From Candidatus Aenigmatarchaeota archaeon (GTDB lineage Archaea > Aenigmatarchaeota > Aenigmatarchaeia > JACPZZ01): a stretch of DNA of 43,444 nucleotides. Positions within the stretch are counted from its first letter, which is position 1. The number at the start of each line of letters is the position of its first letter. Position numbers and translations under genes: made by a program. The notes beneath the pieces are model-generated. The model searched no databases. It had not been told where the DNA came from and saw nothing but the letters and a program-made list of their open reading frames with translations. Location of the stretch: the NCBI GenBank assembly GCA_016195275.1, contig JACPZZ010000010.1, positions 1-43,444 of the forward strand, written 5' to 3'. This document shows positions 9,045 through 17,846 of the stretch, piece after piece.

Positions 9045-10457
9045 ATGGAACTTAACAAAGACAGGAAAAAGCTTCTGGCATCGTTGGTAATTTTCTTAGT
9101 GGTTTTGTTCTCCTTTTTCATGGCGCTTAAATTACGGGCCACGCCAGCTTTGATAAACCCGCCTTGGCTGCCGCAATTTGACAGCTATTGGTTTTACAGG
9201 TATGCCAAAATGACTGTTGACAACCGGGGCTCCATGCCAGACTGGGATCCGCTAAGCTACTTCCCTCCCGGCCGTCCTACGGACAAGTCCACACAGTTTT
9301 ACACGTACCTGCTTGCGTATTCGTTCATGCTGGGAAAGCAATTTTTGCATGACCTCAGCCTAGTGCAAAGCGTAAAATGGACCGCAGCCATCCTCGCATC
9401 CCTGTCGGTATTCCCAGCTTATTTCATAGGAAAATACATGGGCGGCCGGGTTGCAGGCCTGGTGTCGGCCATACTGATCGCTGTTTCGCCGTCAATATTG
9501 GTGAGAACAGGCGCTGACCCGGACAACGACGGAGCTGTGGTATTTCTTACAATGTTTTCCTTTTTTGCCATCACGCGGCTGATAAGGGAGCCGAACTGGA
9601 AAAATACCGTTCTCAGTATTTTTTCCCTCAGCCTATTCTCGTTGAGCTGGTACCCGTTCTGGTACGTCGTGATGATATCGGTTGGCGGGCTGTTTCTTAA
9701 CGTTGCGCTGTCTTTTGTCCAGTCGGCAATAGAAAAAGACAAAAAGCTGCTGAACGAGGTGGTAAAAGAAACTAAACCGAGGCTAAAATACGTGTCTGCT
9801 GTGTTACTCGGAATAATCGCGGTCCCGTTCATGCTGGGGGTAAACACGCTTAGTTATTTTGGCGGATTCATACTTTTCGGCACCAACCCGCAGGGCTCGT
9901 CGATAGTCAACATATCCGTTGCCGAGCTGCAAAAATTAAACATACTTTCCCTGTCGGGGTGGGAACAAATCATCGGAAGAACGGCAGGCCTGGAATTTTT
10001 CGGTTATATAATACCTTCCATGCCACAGCTTGTCAATTACTTGGCGGAGCTTGTTGTAATCGCCACTCTTGCTTACATGTCATGGAATCTTTATTCAAAG
10101 AAAAGAAACGTTGAATCTTCAATCTTCGGATTATCCACTATCATAGCGTTCTATCTTCTGCTGCTTAATTCCAGTCTGATATCGTTTCTCCAGATAACAA
10201 CATTCGTTTCGCTTGTCCAATACGCCATGTTTGCAACGTTTCGCAGGAACAGATTCATGGGTTCAATACTTTTGGTTTGGGTGATTTTCACATTTTACGC
10301 AATATCTTCGGGCGTGAGGTTCACACTGCTATTCGCGCCGGCCGCAGCGATAGCGCTTTCCGTGGGCCTTGGGGAATTGTGGATATGGGCAAACAGAAAA
10401 GAGGCTGGATTGATACAATCCATAGAAAATAAAATCCATGGTGATAAGGATGAGTGA
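9045..10457 (+). CDS. aglB: Oligosaccharyltransferase STT3/AglB, membrane-domain half of a split gene
   Basis: About 470 residues with an N-terminal helix (10-30) and roughly 12 membrane helices, ending after about 15 polar residues with no luminal domain. Three STT3 signatures are visible: FDSYWFYR in the first external loop (Asp 46), DPDND near 158-162, and a SVAE motif near 291-294, equivalent to the SVxE/TIxE loop that gates the acceptor site. The WWDxG catalytic domain is missing and is encoded by the next gene, which overlaps by 8 bases. STT3 transfers the lipid-linked glycan to Asn in N-x-S/T sequons on the outer face. ATG at 9045 was chosen over an upstream TTG (9030), which would overlap the GT2 gene. 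Confidence 0.85.
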   Translation: MELNKDRKKLLASLVIFLVVLFSFFMALKLRATPALINPPWLPQFDSYWFYRYAKMTVDNRGSMPDWDPLSYFPPGRPTDKSTQFYTYLLAYSFMLGKQFLHDLSLVQSVKWTAAILASLSVFPAYFIGKYMGGRVAGLVSAILIAVSPSILVRTGADPDNDGAVVFLTMFSFFAITRLIREPNWKNTVLSIFSLSLFSLSWYPFWYVVMISVGGLFLNVALSFVQSAIEKDKKLLNEVVKETKPRLKYVSAVLLGIIAVPFMLGVNTLSYFGGFILFGTNPQGSSIVNISVAELQKLNILSLSGWEQIIGRTAGLEFFGYIIPSMPQLVNYLAELVVIATLAYMSWNLYSKKRNVESSIFGLSTIIAFYLLLLNSSLISFLQITTFVSLVQYAMFATFRRNRFMGSILLVWVIFTFYAISSGVRFTLLFAPAAAIALSVGLGELWIWANRKEAGLIQSIENKIHGDKDE

Positions 10458-11385
10458 CGTTATCCTGCGCGCGACAGTAGGCGCGATCATAATAATGTCC
10501 GTGCTGTCCGCAATATCCAGCGGTTCATCATTATCAGCCCAGCTGGGACCGTCGTTAAACGGCAACTGGTACGACGCGATGATGTGGATCAAAAACAACA
10601 CACCGCAAGATTCGATAGTAGTGTACTGGTGGGACCAGGGACATTGGATAACAGGAATAGCCGAACGCGGCGCATATGCCGACGGCGCGCACTGCCCTCT
10701 CACGTCCTGCAAGCCGTACCCGCTGAATACGAGGATAGTCGACGTGGGTAAAGTTTTGACAACAAACGACGAGTCGCTTGCGATCCAGATACTGTCGAAA
10801 TATATGAACTTCACAGAAGCGCAGTGCGAATTAAACAAACGGGCGTTCGGCAACATCGTTCCATGCAAATCCCCTTCGGAGATGTACTTTCTGGCTGCAT
10901 CCGATTTGATAAGCAAATACCCGTGGCCCTCATACTTCGGTTCCCTGTGGCCGACTTATTCCGGCGAAGGCCGCCAGCAACAATTTTTCCAAATAGGGTT
11001 GCAGCAGTTGAAAGACGGCAGCGGGAATGTTGTGGGTTATTACGACCAATGTTTGCGTTTCGATGCTTCGAACAACTGCCAAACTTTCAATTTCCTGGTG
11101 ATAGAGCAGAACGGCAAATTGGCGACAATATACCAGAACAGGAATTTTGTGGAAAATACGGCCTATTTCATAGGTTCGGACCAAAAAACAGACACTACCG
11201 AAAATGCGACGGTTGGCGGAACGTTCTGGATAGACCCGTCTTACGGATTCGCATTCTTTATGACGCCAGAAGTTCAAAACAGCGTTTTCACCAGGCTTTA
11301 TTTCCATGGCGGCAAAGGACTGGACCATTTCAAGCAGGTTTATTCGAACGGAGAAGTCAAGGTATTCAAGGTAAACTTTCAATAA
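10450..11385 (+). CDS. aglB: Oligosaccharyltransferase STT3/AglB, catalytic C-terminal half of a split gene
   Basis: About 311 residues: one N-terminal membrane helix (about 6-24) that can complete the membrane domain, then a soluble outer domain with WWDQG at residues 60-64. This is the WWDxG sequon-recognition motif of all STT3 proteins. ATG at 10450 overlaps the stop of the membrane-half gene (ATGAGTGA) and has GGTGA at 10440-10444, five bases upstream, so separate translation is plausible. An upstream ATG at 10438 is the alternative. In known archaea AglB is one chain. Here the break falls just before the last helix. A sequencing indel would also split the gene, but the well-placed ribosome binding site argues for a real split. 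Confidence 0.82.
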   Translation: MSDVILRATVGAIIIMSVLSAISSGSSLSAQLGPSLNGNWYDAMMWIKNNTPQDSIVVYWWDQGHWITGIAERGAYADGAHCPLTSCKPYPLNTRIVDVGKVLTTNDESLAIQILSKYMNFTEAQCELNKRAFGNIVPCKSPSEMYFLAASDLISKYPWPSYFGSLWPTYSGEGRQQQFFQIGLQQLKDGSGNVVGYYDQCLRFDASNNCQTFNFLVIEQNGKLATIYQNRNFVENTAYFIGSDQKTDTTENATVGGTFWIDPSYGFAFFMTPEVQNSVFTRLYFHGGKGLDHFKQVYSNGEVKVFKVNFQ

Positions 11386-11461
11386 ACCTTAAGAATTAAA
11401 TCCTTAAATGGAAAATGAAGAAATTCTTGTCAGGAAAACAGATATCTGGGAGGACGATTCA

Positions 11462-12592
11462 ATGAGGATAGCCGTATTTGCGCCGACTCCGCCATGGATA
11501 GTACGCAGCGGGCTGGAGACCGTGGCATTTGAGTCTGCAAAGAACCTCAGGATGCGTGGCCACCAGGTAGACATGGTATGCCTTTCCTCGAAAGGAAAGA
11601 GGACAGAAGTCCGAGACGGTGTGAGAGTGTTTTATTCAGGAAAGAAAATAAACACCGGCATACCGGCGTTGGACCACCTTTTAAATTCTTTGATGCATTT
11701 ACTGACATCCCATGCAGGCATCCGGGAAAAATACGACGTGCTTTACGTACACAAAGGAATAGCGATTCCACAGCTGCTTTGGAAAACCCCTTCAGTGAAA
11801 TATTCTTACGGCGAGTTTCTCCATTGGAGCCCTGTCACGTTAACGAATACAGCGATAGACATGTTCGACATATATACGTCAAAGAAGGTCATAGCGTGTT
11901 CCGAGTTTGCAGAAAGCCAGATAAAAGGCTTCCCGGGCATGAAACAGAGGGTTGCAATGATAACCCCCGGCACGTACACGAGATATTTCAGGCCGATGGG
12001 CGGGGATAAAAAACTTAAGAAAAAGCTGGGAATCAGAAACGAAAATGTAATAATATTCGCCGGCCGCGTTACAGAATCAAAGGGGTGCGGCGACCTCATT
12101 GAAATAGCTGCCGCCGTTGCAAGGGAGAATCCGGATACAAAATTCTTATTCGTAGGCAAATACGACACAAGTTATGCGTCTAACCTGCTGAAGAAGGCGG
12201 AAACCCACGGAATAAAAAACAATGTGGTATTCGCCGGTGACGCGGATTATTACGAAATGCCAAAATACTACGGCCTTTCGGATATCCAGGTTTTGCCGTC
12301 GCATATGGAAGCTTTTGGCATGGTAAACATTGAGGCGCAATCCTGCGGCCTTCCTTCCATAGCTTATGACACAGGAGGCGTCAGTTCGTCTATAAAAAAC
12401 GGGGTGACAGGTTACCTGGTAAAAATGGGCGATAAAAAGGCGTTCGCACAGAAGATAAATTTTTTGCTAAATAATGAAAAAGCCCGGGCCAGGATGGGAA
12501 AAGCCGGGCGCGAACGGGCTAAAAAGGAGTTTGATTGGTCTATAATTGCGGAAAAAACAGAAAAGGTTTTAATGGAGGCTGCTGCGGAATGA
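11462..12592 (+). CDS. GT4-family glycosyltransferase
   Basis: About 376 residues. The ATG at 11462 is preferred because GGGAGG lies 8 bases upstream and MRIAVFAPTPPW is a typical GT4 start; an ATG at 11408 would add 18 charged residues. The N-terminal domain has the SGLETVAFE loop. The C-terminal domain starts near residue 195 with IIFAGRVTESKGCGDLIEIA, and EAFGMVNIEAQSCGLPSIAYDTGG carries the E-x7-E motif. The enzyme probably extends the lipid-linked glycan on the cytoplasmic face. Its stop codon overlaps the start of the next gene (ATGA). Sugar specificity is unknown. Confidence 0.88.
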   Translation: MRIAVFAPTPPWIVRSGLETVAFESAKNLRMRGHQVDMVCLSSKGKRTEVRDGVRVFYSGKKINTGIPALDHLLNSLMHLLTSHAGIREKYDVLYVHKGIAIPQLLWKTPSVKYSYGEFLHWSPVTLTNTAIDMFDIYTSKKVIACSEFAESQIKGFPGMKQRVAMITPGTYTRYFRPMGGDKKLKKKLGIRNENVIIFAGRVTESKGCGDLIEIAAAVARENPDTKFLFVGKYDTSYASNLLKKAETHGIKNNVVFAGDADYYEMPKYYGLSDIQVLPSHMEAFGMVNIEAQSCGLPSIAYDTGGVSSSIKNGVTGYLVKMGDKKAFAQKINFLLNNEKARARMGKAGRERAKKEFDWSIIAEKTEKVLMEAAAE

Positions 12593-13557
12593 GCAAAGAA
12601 AAGGTTTCGATAGTCGTCCCGACTTATAACCGTGCAGACGATATCGAACAGGCTTTAAATTCCTTGTTAAAAATAAACTACCCTAATTACGAAATAATCG
12701 TTGTGGACGACGCGTCAAAAGACGGCACACTGGAAAGATTGAAAAAATTCGGAAATAAAATCCGTATTGTAAAAAGGAAAAAGAACGGCGGGCCTGCTGC
12801 GGCACGCAATGGCGGAGTAAAAGCCTCAAGAGGCGAATTAATAGCATTTACGGATTCAGATTGCACTGTTTCAAGGGATTGGATAAGAACCCTTGTAAAA
12901 TTTATCGAAACGCAGCCGGAAAATGTTGCCGGAGTGTGCGGTACAATTTACCCTCCGAAGGATGCGAATTTTTTGATGAAATTAATTTATTTCATGCCCC
13001 AGATGGACGGGAATACAACGCTGGCGGAAAGGAGGAAAGAACCTTTCGAGGTCAATAACATATCATGCAACAATGCGCTGTGGCGGGCTGACATAATAAA
13101 AAAAATGAAAGGCTTTAATGAAAGTTTTTTCAGGGATTTCCGGACGGTTCCGGAAGATTCCGAATTATGTTATCGTACGTTGAAAAGCGGGTACAAATTT
13201 TATATGTATCCGGGCGCGCCCACGTATCACCATTTCAGGCCCACGTTGTACGAATTTTTGAAGCAATCCTACCGTGCTGGCAGGGGCGGAGGCGTTGTTT
13301 TGTTCAAACATCCGGCCTGGTTTGGAGCGCAAACAGTTTTGATATTGGCATTCCCCGCCTTTGTTGTTTTATCGGTTTTTAACCCATTATTGTTATTATC
13401 ACCAATGATCCTTTCGGCACCTGTTGCATTAAACGCGTTCAAAAAAACAGAGGACCTGAAATATGCGGCCGCCGCACCATTCTTGTGGCTGGTAAAGGCG
13501 TACGCCAACATCATTGGCGTATGGAAAGGAATTTTGGATGTGGTGACGCGAAAATGA
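12589..13557 (+). CDS. GT2-family glycosyltransferase with C-terminal membrane helices
   Basis: About 322 residues. The N-terminus KVSIVVPTYNRADDIEQAL, VVDDASKDGT, GGPAAARNGGV and the metal-binding FTDSDC motif define a GT-A inverting transferase. The region around FFRDFRTVPEDSELCYR carries the catalytic-base ED pair. The last 90 residues contain two or three membrane helices. ATG at 12589 overlaps the previous stop (ATGA) and is preceded by GGAGG about 11 bases upstream; an upstream in-frame start at 12535 would lie inside the previous gene. The next gene starts by the same kind of overlap, so three transferases are translationally coupled. Confidence 0.87.
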   Translation: MSKEKVSIVVPTYNRADDIEQALNSLLKINYPNYEIIVVDDASKDGTLERLKKFGNKIRIVKRKKNGGPAAARNGGVKASRGELIAFTDSDCTVSRDWIRTLVKFIETQPENVAGVCGTIYPPKDANFLMKLIYFMPQMDGNTTLAERRKEPFEVNNISCNNALWRADIIKKMKGFNESFFRDFRTVPEDSELCYRTLKSGYKFYMYPGAPTYHHFRPTLYEFLKQSYRAGRGGGVVLFKHPAWFGAQTVLILAFPAFVVLSVFNPLLLLSPMILSAPVALNAFKKTEDLKYAAAAPFLWLVKAYANIIGVWKGILDVVTRK

Positions 13558-14672
13558 AGATATGCATGATAACGTCATACCCTCCGGATAAATGCGGCGT
13601 CTCCGATTACTCCGAGCGTTTGGTCAGGGAGCTTAGACGATCCGGCGAAAATGTCCTGATAATTTCCAGGCAAGGCCCGGGATACCGCAATGAGAGAGAT
13701 ATACGCAGGCTGATAGACACCAAGAAGGTCAAGAGGTCGTTCACACAGCTTGCTGAAGAGTTCCGAGGCATTGCAAGGGCTTACAGAGACGCCGAGGAGT
13801 CCATACTGGCAATAAAGAATTTTGGCGCGGATGTGGCACATGTCCAATACGAGCCCGGCCTTTACAACCTTTTTTTTGTCCCAATCCTTCTTTCCAAATT
13901 AAAAAAAGCCGGCATAAAATCCGTTGTAACCTTGCACGGGATAGATTACTTCCCTCTTACCGTATTCCACAGGACGTTTTTGTACGGCAGCCAGGACAGG
14001 CTAATAGTACACACAAAACACCACTTCAACACGCTGAAATCCGATTTATCCGGAAAAGTTTTAGAAAAAATCCGTATAATCCCGATGGGCCTTGTAAAGG
14101 AAAAGCCTTCGAAAGAAGGAAAATACGCGCTGTTCTTTGGATTTCTAAACCAGCATAAAGGCGTTGAAGAGCTATTGCAGGCCTTTTCCAGGATGAAAAC
14201 CAAAAACAGATTGGTAGTCATAGGCAGCATAAACCCTGCGTATAGACCTGATGTAAAATACAAAAATAAAATAGCGGATATCATCCGTTCACTTGACATC
14301 GGGGACAGGGTAAAATTCATTTACGGCTTTGTCCCGTCCAAAAATCTGGAAAATTACATAAAGAATTCCATGTTCGTTGTTTTTCCATACAGAGCCTCTT
14401 ATTCCGGAGGGCAGAGCCAGGCTGTGACAGACTCGATAGCGTTCGGAAAGCCTCTGATAGTCACCAAACCGGCCCAGGGAAATCTGGTCAACAACGAAAA
14501 TGCGATCGTTATCAACCCCGGCAGCGTAGAAGAATTAACAGATGCGTTACGGAAATTGTTCGGGTCAAAAAAAATTAGGAAAAAACTTTCGTCGAACAAC
14601 AGGAAACTTGCGAAAAAGCTGCGTTGGGACAACATATCCAGGATGACGAAAAACGTTTACAGGACTATCTGA
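13554..14672 (+). CDS. GT4-family glycosyltransferase
   Basis: About 372 residues, beginning MKICMITSYPPDKCGVSDYSERLV, the usual start of GT4 enzymes that use GDP-mannose or similar donors. The C-terminal domain shows YALFFGFLNQHKGVEELL near residue 185 and a SGGQSQAVTDSIAFGKPLIVT segment at the E-x7-E position, where the acidic residues are replaced (a variant seen in some GT4 groups). ATG at 13554 overlaps the previous stop (ATGA) and follows GGTGA by 7 bases. The 3' end overlaps the convergent HTH-CBS gene by 8 bases. It is the last gene of the glycosylation cluster. Confidence 0.86.
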   Translation: MKICMITSYPPDKCGVSDYSERLVRELRRSGENVLIISRQGPGYRNERDIRRLIDTKKVKRSFTQLAEEFRGIARAYRDAEESILAIKNFGADVAHVQYEPGLYNLFFVPILLSKLKKAGIKSVVTLHGIDYFPLTVFHRTFLYGSQDRLIVHTKHHFNTLKSDLSGKVLEKIRIIPMGLVKEKPSKEGKYALFFGFLNQHKGVEELLQAFSRMKTKNRLVVIGSINPAYRPDVKYKNKIADIIRSLDIGDRVKFIYGFVPSKNLENYIKNSMFVVFPYRASYSGGQSQAVTDSIAFGKPLIVTKPAQGNLVNNENAIVINPGSVEELTDALRKLFGSKKIRKKLSSNNRKLAKKLRWDNISRMTKNVYRTI

Positions 14673-15189
14673 GTATGTCCAGCTTTGTTATGATGCCGCA
14701 TATTTTCCCATGCGACGAAACTAATACGGCCTGATGGAATTCGAGCAGTGCCGGAAGAGTTTCTATGTTCTCATTTTCATCCAAGATTGGGAATGGCTTG
14801 TCCATTATATCCCTCACTTTTTTTCCTTCTATGCGCTCAAAATTTCTAAGCAGAGTGCTTTCGCTTACGCTGCCGACTTGAGAGCTCTTTTTCATTACCG
14901 GCATCTGTGAAATCCCGTAACGCCGCATTATTATCAGCGCTTTTTTTGCATCATCGTTTGGGTCTATGAATTTCACGTTTCGTTCCATCACATTCCTGCA
15001 TTTTTCAGTTTCTTTCGGATGTATAGCGGCCAGGATTTTGTTTACGGTGGATAAGGTCGGGTTCACTTTTCCACCCTCGATCTTAGCTATATGCGCTTGG
15101 CTGATACCGACTTTTTTTGCCAGTTCCGTTTGCGATATAGATGCCTTTTTCCGCAAAGATCGCAGGTAGCCGCCTGTTATTATAACCAT
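14665..15189 (-). CDS. Transcriptional regulator with HTH (XRE-like) and CBS domains
   Basis: 174 residues. Residues about 7-52 are an XRE/Cro-type helix-turn-helix (GYLRSLRKKASISQTELAKK, then VGISQAHIAKIEGGKVNPTL). Residues about 60-174 are a pair of CBS domains (RNVMERNVKFIDPNDDAKKAL and VRDIMDKPFPILDENENIETL). CBS pairs bind adenosyl ligands such as AMP, ATP or S-adenosylmethionine, so this is a metabolite-responsive regulator common in archaea. It is divergent from the SAM synthase gene. A 21-bp palindrome covers its start codon, consistent with autorepression. That its ligand is SAM or a related compound is inference from position only. Confidence 0.88.
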   Translation of the reverse strand: MVIITGGYLRSLRKKASISQTELAKKVGISQAHIAKIEGGKVNPTLSTVNKILAAIHPKETEKCRNVMERNVKFIDPNDDAKKALIIMRRYGISQMPVMKKSSQVGSVSESTLLRNFERIEGKKVRDIMDKPFPILDENENIETLPALLEFHQAVLVSSHGKICGIITKLDILR

Positions 15190-15199
15190 TGGTTATAAT
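15179..15199. promoter_or_regulatory. 21-bp palindrome over the start codon of the HTH-CBS gene (probable operator)
   Basis: ATTATAACCA and TGGTTATAAT form perfect 10-bp arms around one central base. The ATG of the HTH-CBS gene (15187-15189, minus strand) lies within it. An XRE-type dimer would bind such a site and block its own expression. An AT-rich TATATATC stretch at 15212-15219 is placed as a TATA box for the minus strand. The same regulator could also act on the divergent metK promoter about 80 bp away. Confidence 0.65.
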
Positions 15200-15274
15200 T
15201 TTACGCACTGATATATATCTTTATTTATCGTATCTTTTGAAGGTAAATGGCTTGAAAAATAGAAAATTTAATGG

Positions 15275-15307
15275 ATATAAAACGACTCTCAAAGTCAATG
15301 GGGGTGA
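15275..15307 (+). promoter_or_regulatory. metK TATA box and ribosome binding site
   Basis: ATATAAAA at 15275-15282 is a good archaeal TATA box. GGGGGTGA at 15300-15307 is complementary to the 16S rRNA 3' end and lies 6 bases before the metK ATG at 15314. The spacing implies a very short leader, too short for a riboswitch. Confidence 0.55.
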
Positions 15308-15313
15308 GCAGCT

Positions 15314-17615
15314 ATGAAGAAGCAATTCTTCACTTCCGAATCTGTTACGGAAGGGCATCCTTGACAAAATCTGCGACCAAATAAGCGATGCTATCTTAGA
15401 TAATCTTATAGCTCAGGATCCAAATTCACGTGTCGCGGTTGAGTGTTTAACAACAACAGGGTTGGTTGTGGTCGCGGGCGAGGTTACGACGAGAGGTTAT
15501 GCCGATGTGCAGGGAATTGTCAGAAAAACGCTAAAGGAAATAGGATACATAAACCCGTCTTTTGGGATAGACAGCGAAGACGCGGGCGTGCTTGTTTCCA
15601 TACACGGACAAAGCCCAGATATTTCGCAAGGTGTAACGCAAACCGAAACTAAAGAACAGGGTGCCGGTGATCAGGGTTGTTTAAAAGAAGGAACGTTAAT
15701 TAGAACCTTGAGAGGATTCATACCCATTGAAGACGTTAAACCCGGAGATAGCGTGTTAACAACGGACGGGTTCAAAAGAGTTTTAAAGTCCAAATTCACA
15801 GGGACAAAGAAAATAATCGAAATTGTGTTCTCTAATGGTATGTCTTTGGAGTGTACGCCAGACCATAGGGTCCTTTGTTATAAAAAAAACGGCAAATTGC
15901 ACTGGAAACAAGCACAAAATATGACTAAGCAGGATTTTATATGCATGCAGAAGCCGGAATCGGTATTCTCGAATGATTTATGGTCCTCCAAGGTAGAACA
16001 TGAAGAATTCTTTACAAAATTTAACCATAAGATATACGGACCCGAAGAAACGATTTTAAACCAGAATTTAGGCTACGTAATGGGGGAACTTATCGGTGAC
16101 GGCTATTGTGGTAAAACAAGTTCATTACAAATAGCGTTCGGTAATAATATTGCACACGCGCCGCTCGTTAAAAACATCGCAGATCAGACTTTTCCAGGCC
16201 AATGGAGATTATTAAAAAACAAGCTTGGTATAGAACTTAAAATATATTCTGTTGTTGCGCGACGTCATTTTGAAAATTTCGGACTGCTTTATAACCGTTC
16301 CCCGGCTAAGATCACACCTGAAGCCATATTTACCTCACCGCCGGACGTTATACGGGCTTATCTTCGAGGCCTTTTTGACAGTGACGGCACTATAGTAAGC
16401 AACACAGGCAGGAATAAAGATAATATCAGAATAAGACTCTCGTCATCTTCTCTTAGGTTGTTGCGTGAAACACAACTTCTGCTTTATGATTTTGGAATAA
16501 AAACTTCGATAATCTTCAACCGACCTAAAGGTACACCGGTGGGCAAATATCCGAAATACCAATCGAATTATGATAATTATGTTTTGAGCGTTGTCGGATT
16601 CGACAGTTACCATAATTTCGCCAGATATATAGGCTTTCTGGATCCTAAAAAAATGGAAAGAATGAAAGAATACACCAAAACCAATAAACTGAAGCCCGAA
16701 AAAACTTTACCATTTGCTATTACAACTATCGGGAAAATCGTATCGCATGATAAGGCGCCGGTTTATGATCTTGAAATCGAAGATGCGCATATGTTCTCTG
16801 CAAATGGCGTATTCGTACATAACTCCATGTTTGGTTATGCGTGCAATGAAACTCCTGAACTAATGCCATTGCCGATAATGCTTGCACACAGATTAACGAG
16901 AAAATTGGCCGACGTGCGAAAAAGCGGAGAGATAAAAAACATAGGGCCGGACGGCAAATCACAGGTCAGCGTGGAATATCATGATGGAGTTCCGAAAAGA
17001 TTAACAAATGTTGTTATAGCTGCACAACATACGGTTGACATCGGCGAAGAAGAATTGAGGAAAGAGATAATAGAAAAGGTGGTCAAACCAGTTTGTGGTA
17101 ATTATCTGGACAATGAAACAAGGATACACATCAACGCAACAGGAAAATTCGTGATTGGCGGGCCCGAAGGCGATTCTGGCTTGACGGGAAGAAAAATTAT
17201 CGTAGATACTTATGGCGGTGCGGGGAAACACGGGGGAGGGGCCCTAAGTGGAAAAGACCCCTCAAAGGTTGACCGTTCGGGCGCATACGCTGCGCGTTAT
17301 GTTGCAAAAAACATCGTCGCCGCAGGCCTTGCGGACAAGTGCGAAGTTGCGATATCGTATTGCATCGGAATCGCAGAACCTACGTCCATAAACATCGAAA
17401 CATTCGGCACAAACAAAATACCAGAGGAGAAGATTGAAGAACTTGTCAAGAAACATTTCAAACTGACCCCGAAATGGATAATCGATACGCTGCAGCTTCG
17501 CAGGCCGATTTACAGGAAAACCGCCGCTTATGGGCATTTCGGGCGCACGGAACCGGAGTTTACATGGGAGAGAACGGATAAAGCGGACATTTTGAGGAGC
17601 GAGGCCGGACTTTAG
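15314..17615 (+). CDS. metK: Methionine adenosyltransferase (bacterial-type MetK), +1 frameshift near the start, intein-containing
   Basis: MetK makes S-adenosylmethionine from ATP and methionine. ATG at 15314 gives [16 protein letters not shown] and then meets TGA (15362-15364). Skipping one T (CCT T GAC) continues as [13 protein letters not shown], restoring the conserved EGHPDK motif. The rest is open for more than 700 codons. Exteins (15314-15677 and 16824-17615) total about 384 residues, the usual bacterial MetK length. [39 protein letters not shown] and [20 protein letters not shown] are all bacterial-type, unlike the divergent archaeal MAT family, so transfer from bacteria is likely. 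Either the frameshift is programmed, or it is a sequencing indel or recent mutation. A 382-residue intein interrupts the protein after GAGDQG. Confidence 0.88.
15350..15365 (+). other. Candidate +1 frameshift site in metK
   Basis: The sequence GAAGGGCATCCTTGAC places a purine-rich GGAAGGG three bases before a CCT codon, a TGA stop and a C. The E. coli prfB programmed site is AGGGGGTATCTTTGAC, with the same order and spacing (Shine-Dalgarno-like run, three bases, shift codon, TGA, C). TGAC is a poor termination context. Reading P in frame 0 and D in frame +1 recreates the universal GHPDK motif. Function is inferred; a single extra T in the assembly would look the same. Confidence 0.4.
15678..16823 (+). 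other. Intein with LAGLIDADG homing endonuclease, inside MetK
   Basis: A 382-residue intein starts with Cys ([20 protein letters not shown], block A). It has a block B TPDHRVL segment near residue 70, LAGLIDADG-type motifs [12 protein letters not shown] (about 131) and [10 protein letters not shown] (about 227), and ends FVHN before a Ser +1 residue. The terminal His-Asn and Cys1/Ser+1 are the expected splicing residues, and both endonuclease acidic residues remain, so splicing and homing look intact. The insertion point is the conserved MetK segment GAGDQG/MFGYA. The usual hydrophobic residue after GDQG is Ser here, as splicing needs. Confidence 0.93.
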
Positions 17616-17642
17616 GGGTTATTTAAGCGTTTTAGTTGTGAA

Positions 17643-17719
17643 GGCGTTGTAGCGGAAGTCTATTGAATTGACGTATATTGGGTACAGAAGGACGAGTTTA
17701 GGTACAAAATATGTTATTT
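17643..17719. repeat. Dispersed repeat, copy A (after metK)
   Basis: GGCGTTGTAGC (17643-17653), 15 variable bases, then TGACGTATATTGGGTACA (17669-17686), followed by a looser match (TTTAG.TACA.AAT). The same two blocks with the same 15-base gap occur at 25426-25469. This copy lies between the metK stop and the toxin-antitoxin promoter region. The rest of 17616-17846 holds only the TATAGTATC repeats described separately. Role unknown: an integration scar or a small structured element are both possible. Confidence 0.6.
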
Positions 17720-17741
17720 TGCCCTATTGAGGCTGAATTTG

Positions 17742-17815
17742 TATAGTATCAGTATATATACTATTGTATACTATCTAGGTATATAGTATAGTATCTTGTT
17801 GTATGATATAGTATC
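17742..17815. promoter_or_regulatory. Operator-like TATAGTATC repeats upstream of the toxin-antitoxin operon
   Basis: TATAGTATC occurs at 17742-17750, 17787-17795 and 17807-17815, with related TATACTATC in between, in an extremely AT-rich 80-bp stretch 30-105 bases before the antitoxin start. Arrays of short direct and inverted repeats are typical operators for autoregulating antitoxins such as AbiEi. Some copies may also serve as the TATA box. Binding is inferred. Confidence 0.5.
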
Positions 17816-17846
17816 TAAACAATATACATCATGGTAAGTTGATAGT

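Noticed and set aside
10438-10457. STT3 split explained only by a sequencing indel
   Set aside because: Not excluded, but GGTGA at proper distance from the internal ATG favours a real second gene, so I annotated two genes.
17742-17815. CRISPR-like or replication-origin iterons
   Set aside because: The repeats are 9 bases, irregularly spaced and only three in number; an operator is the simpler reading.
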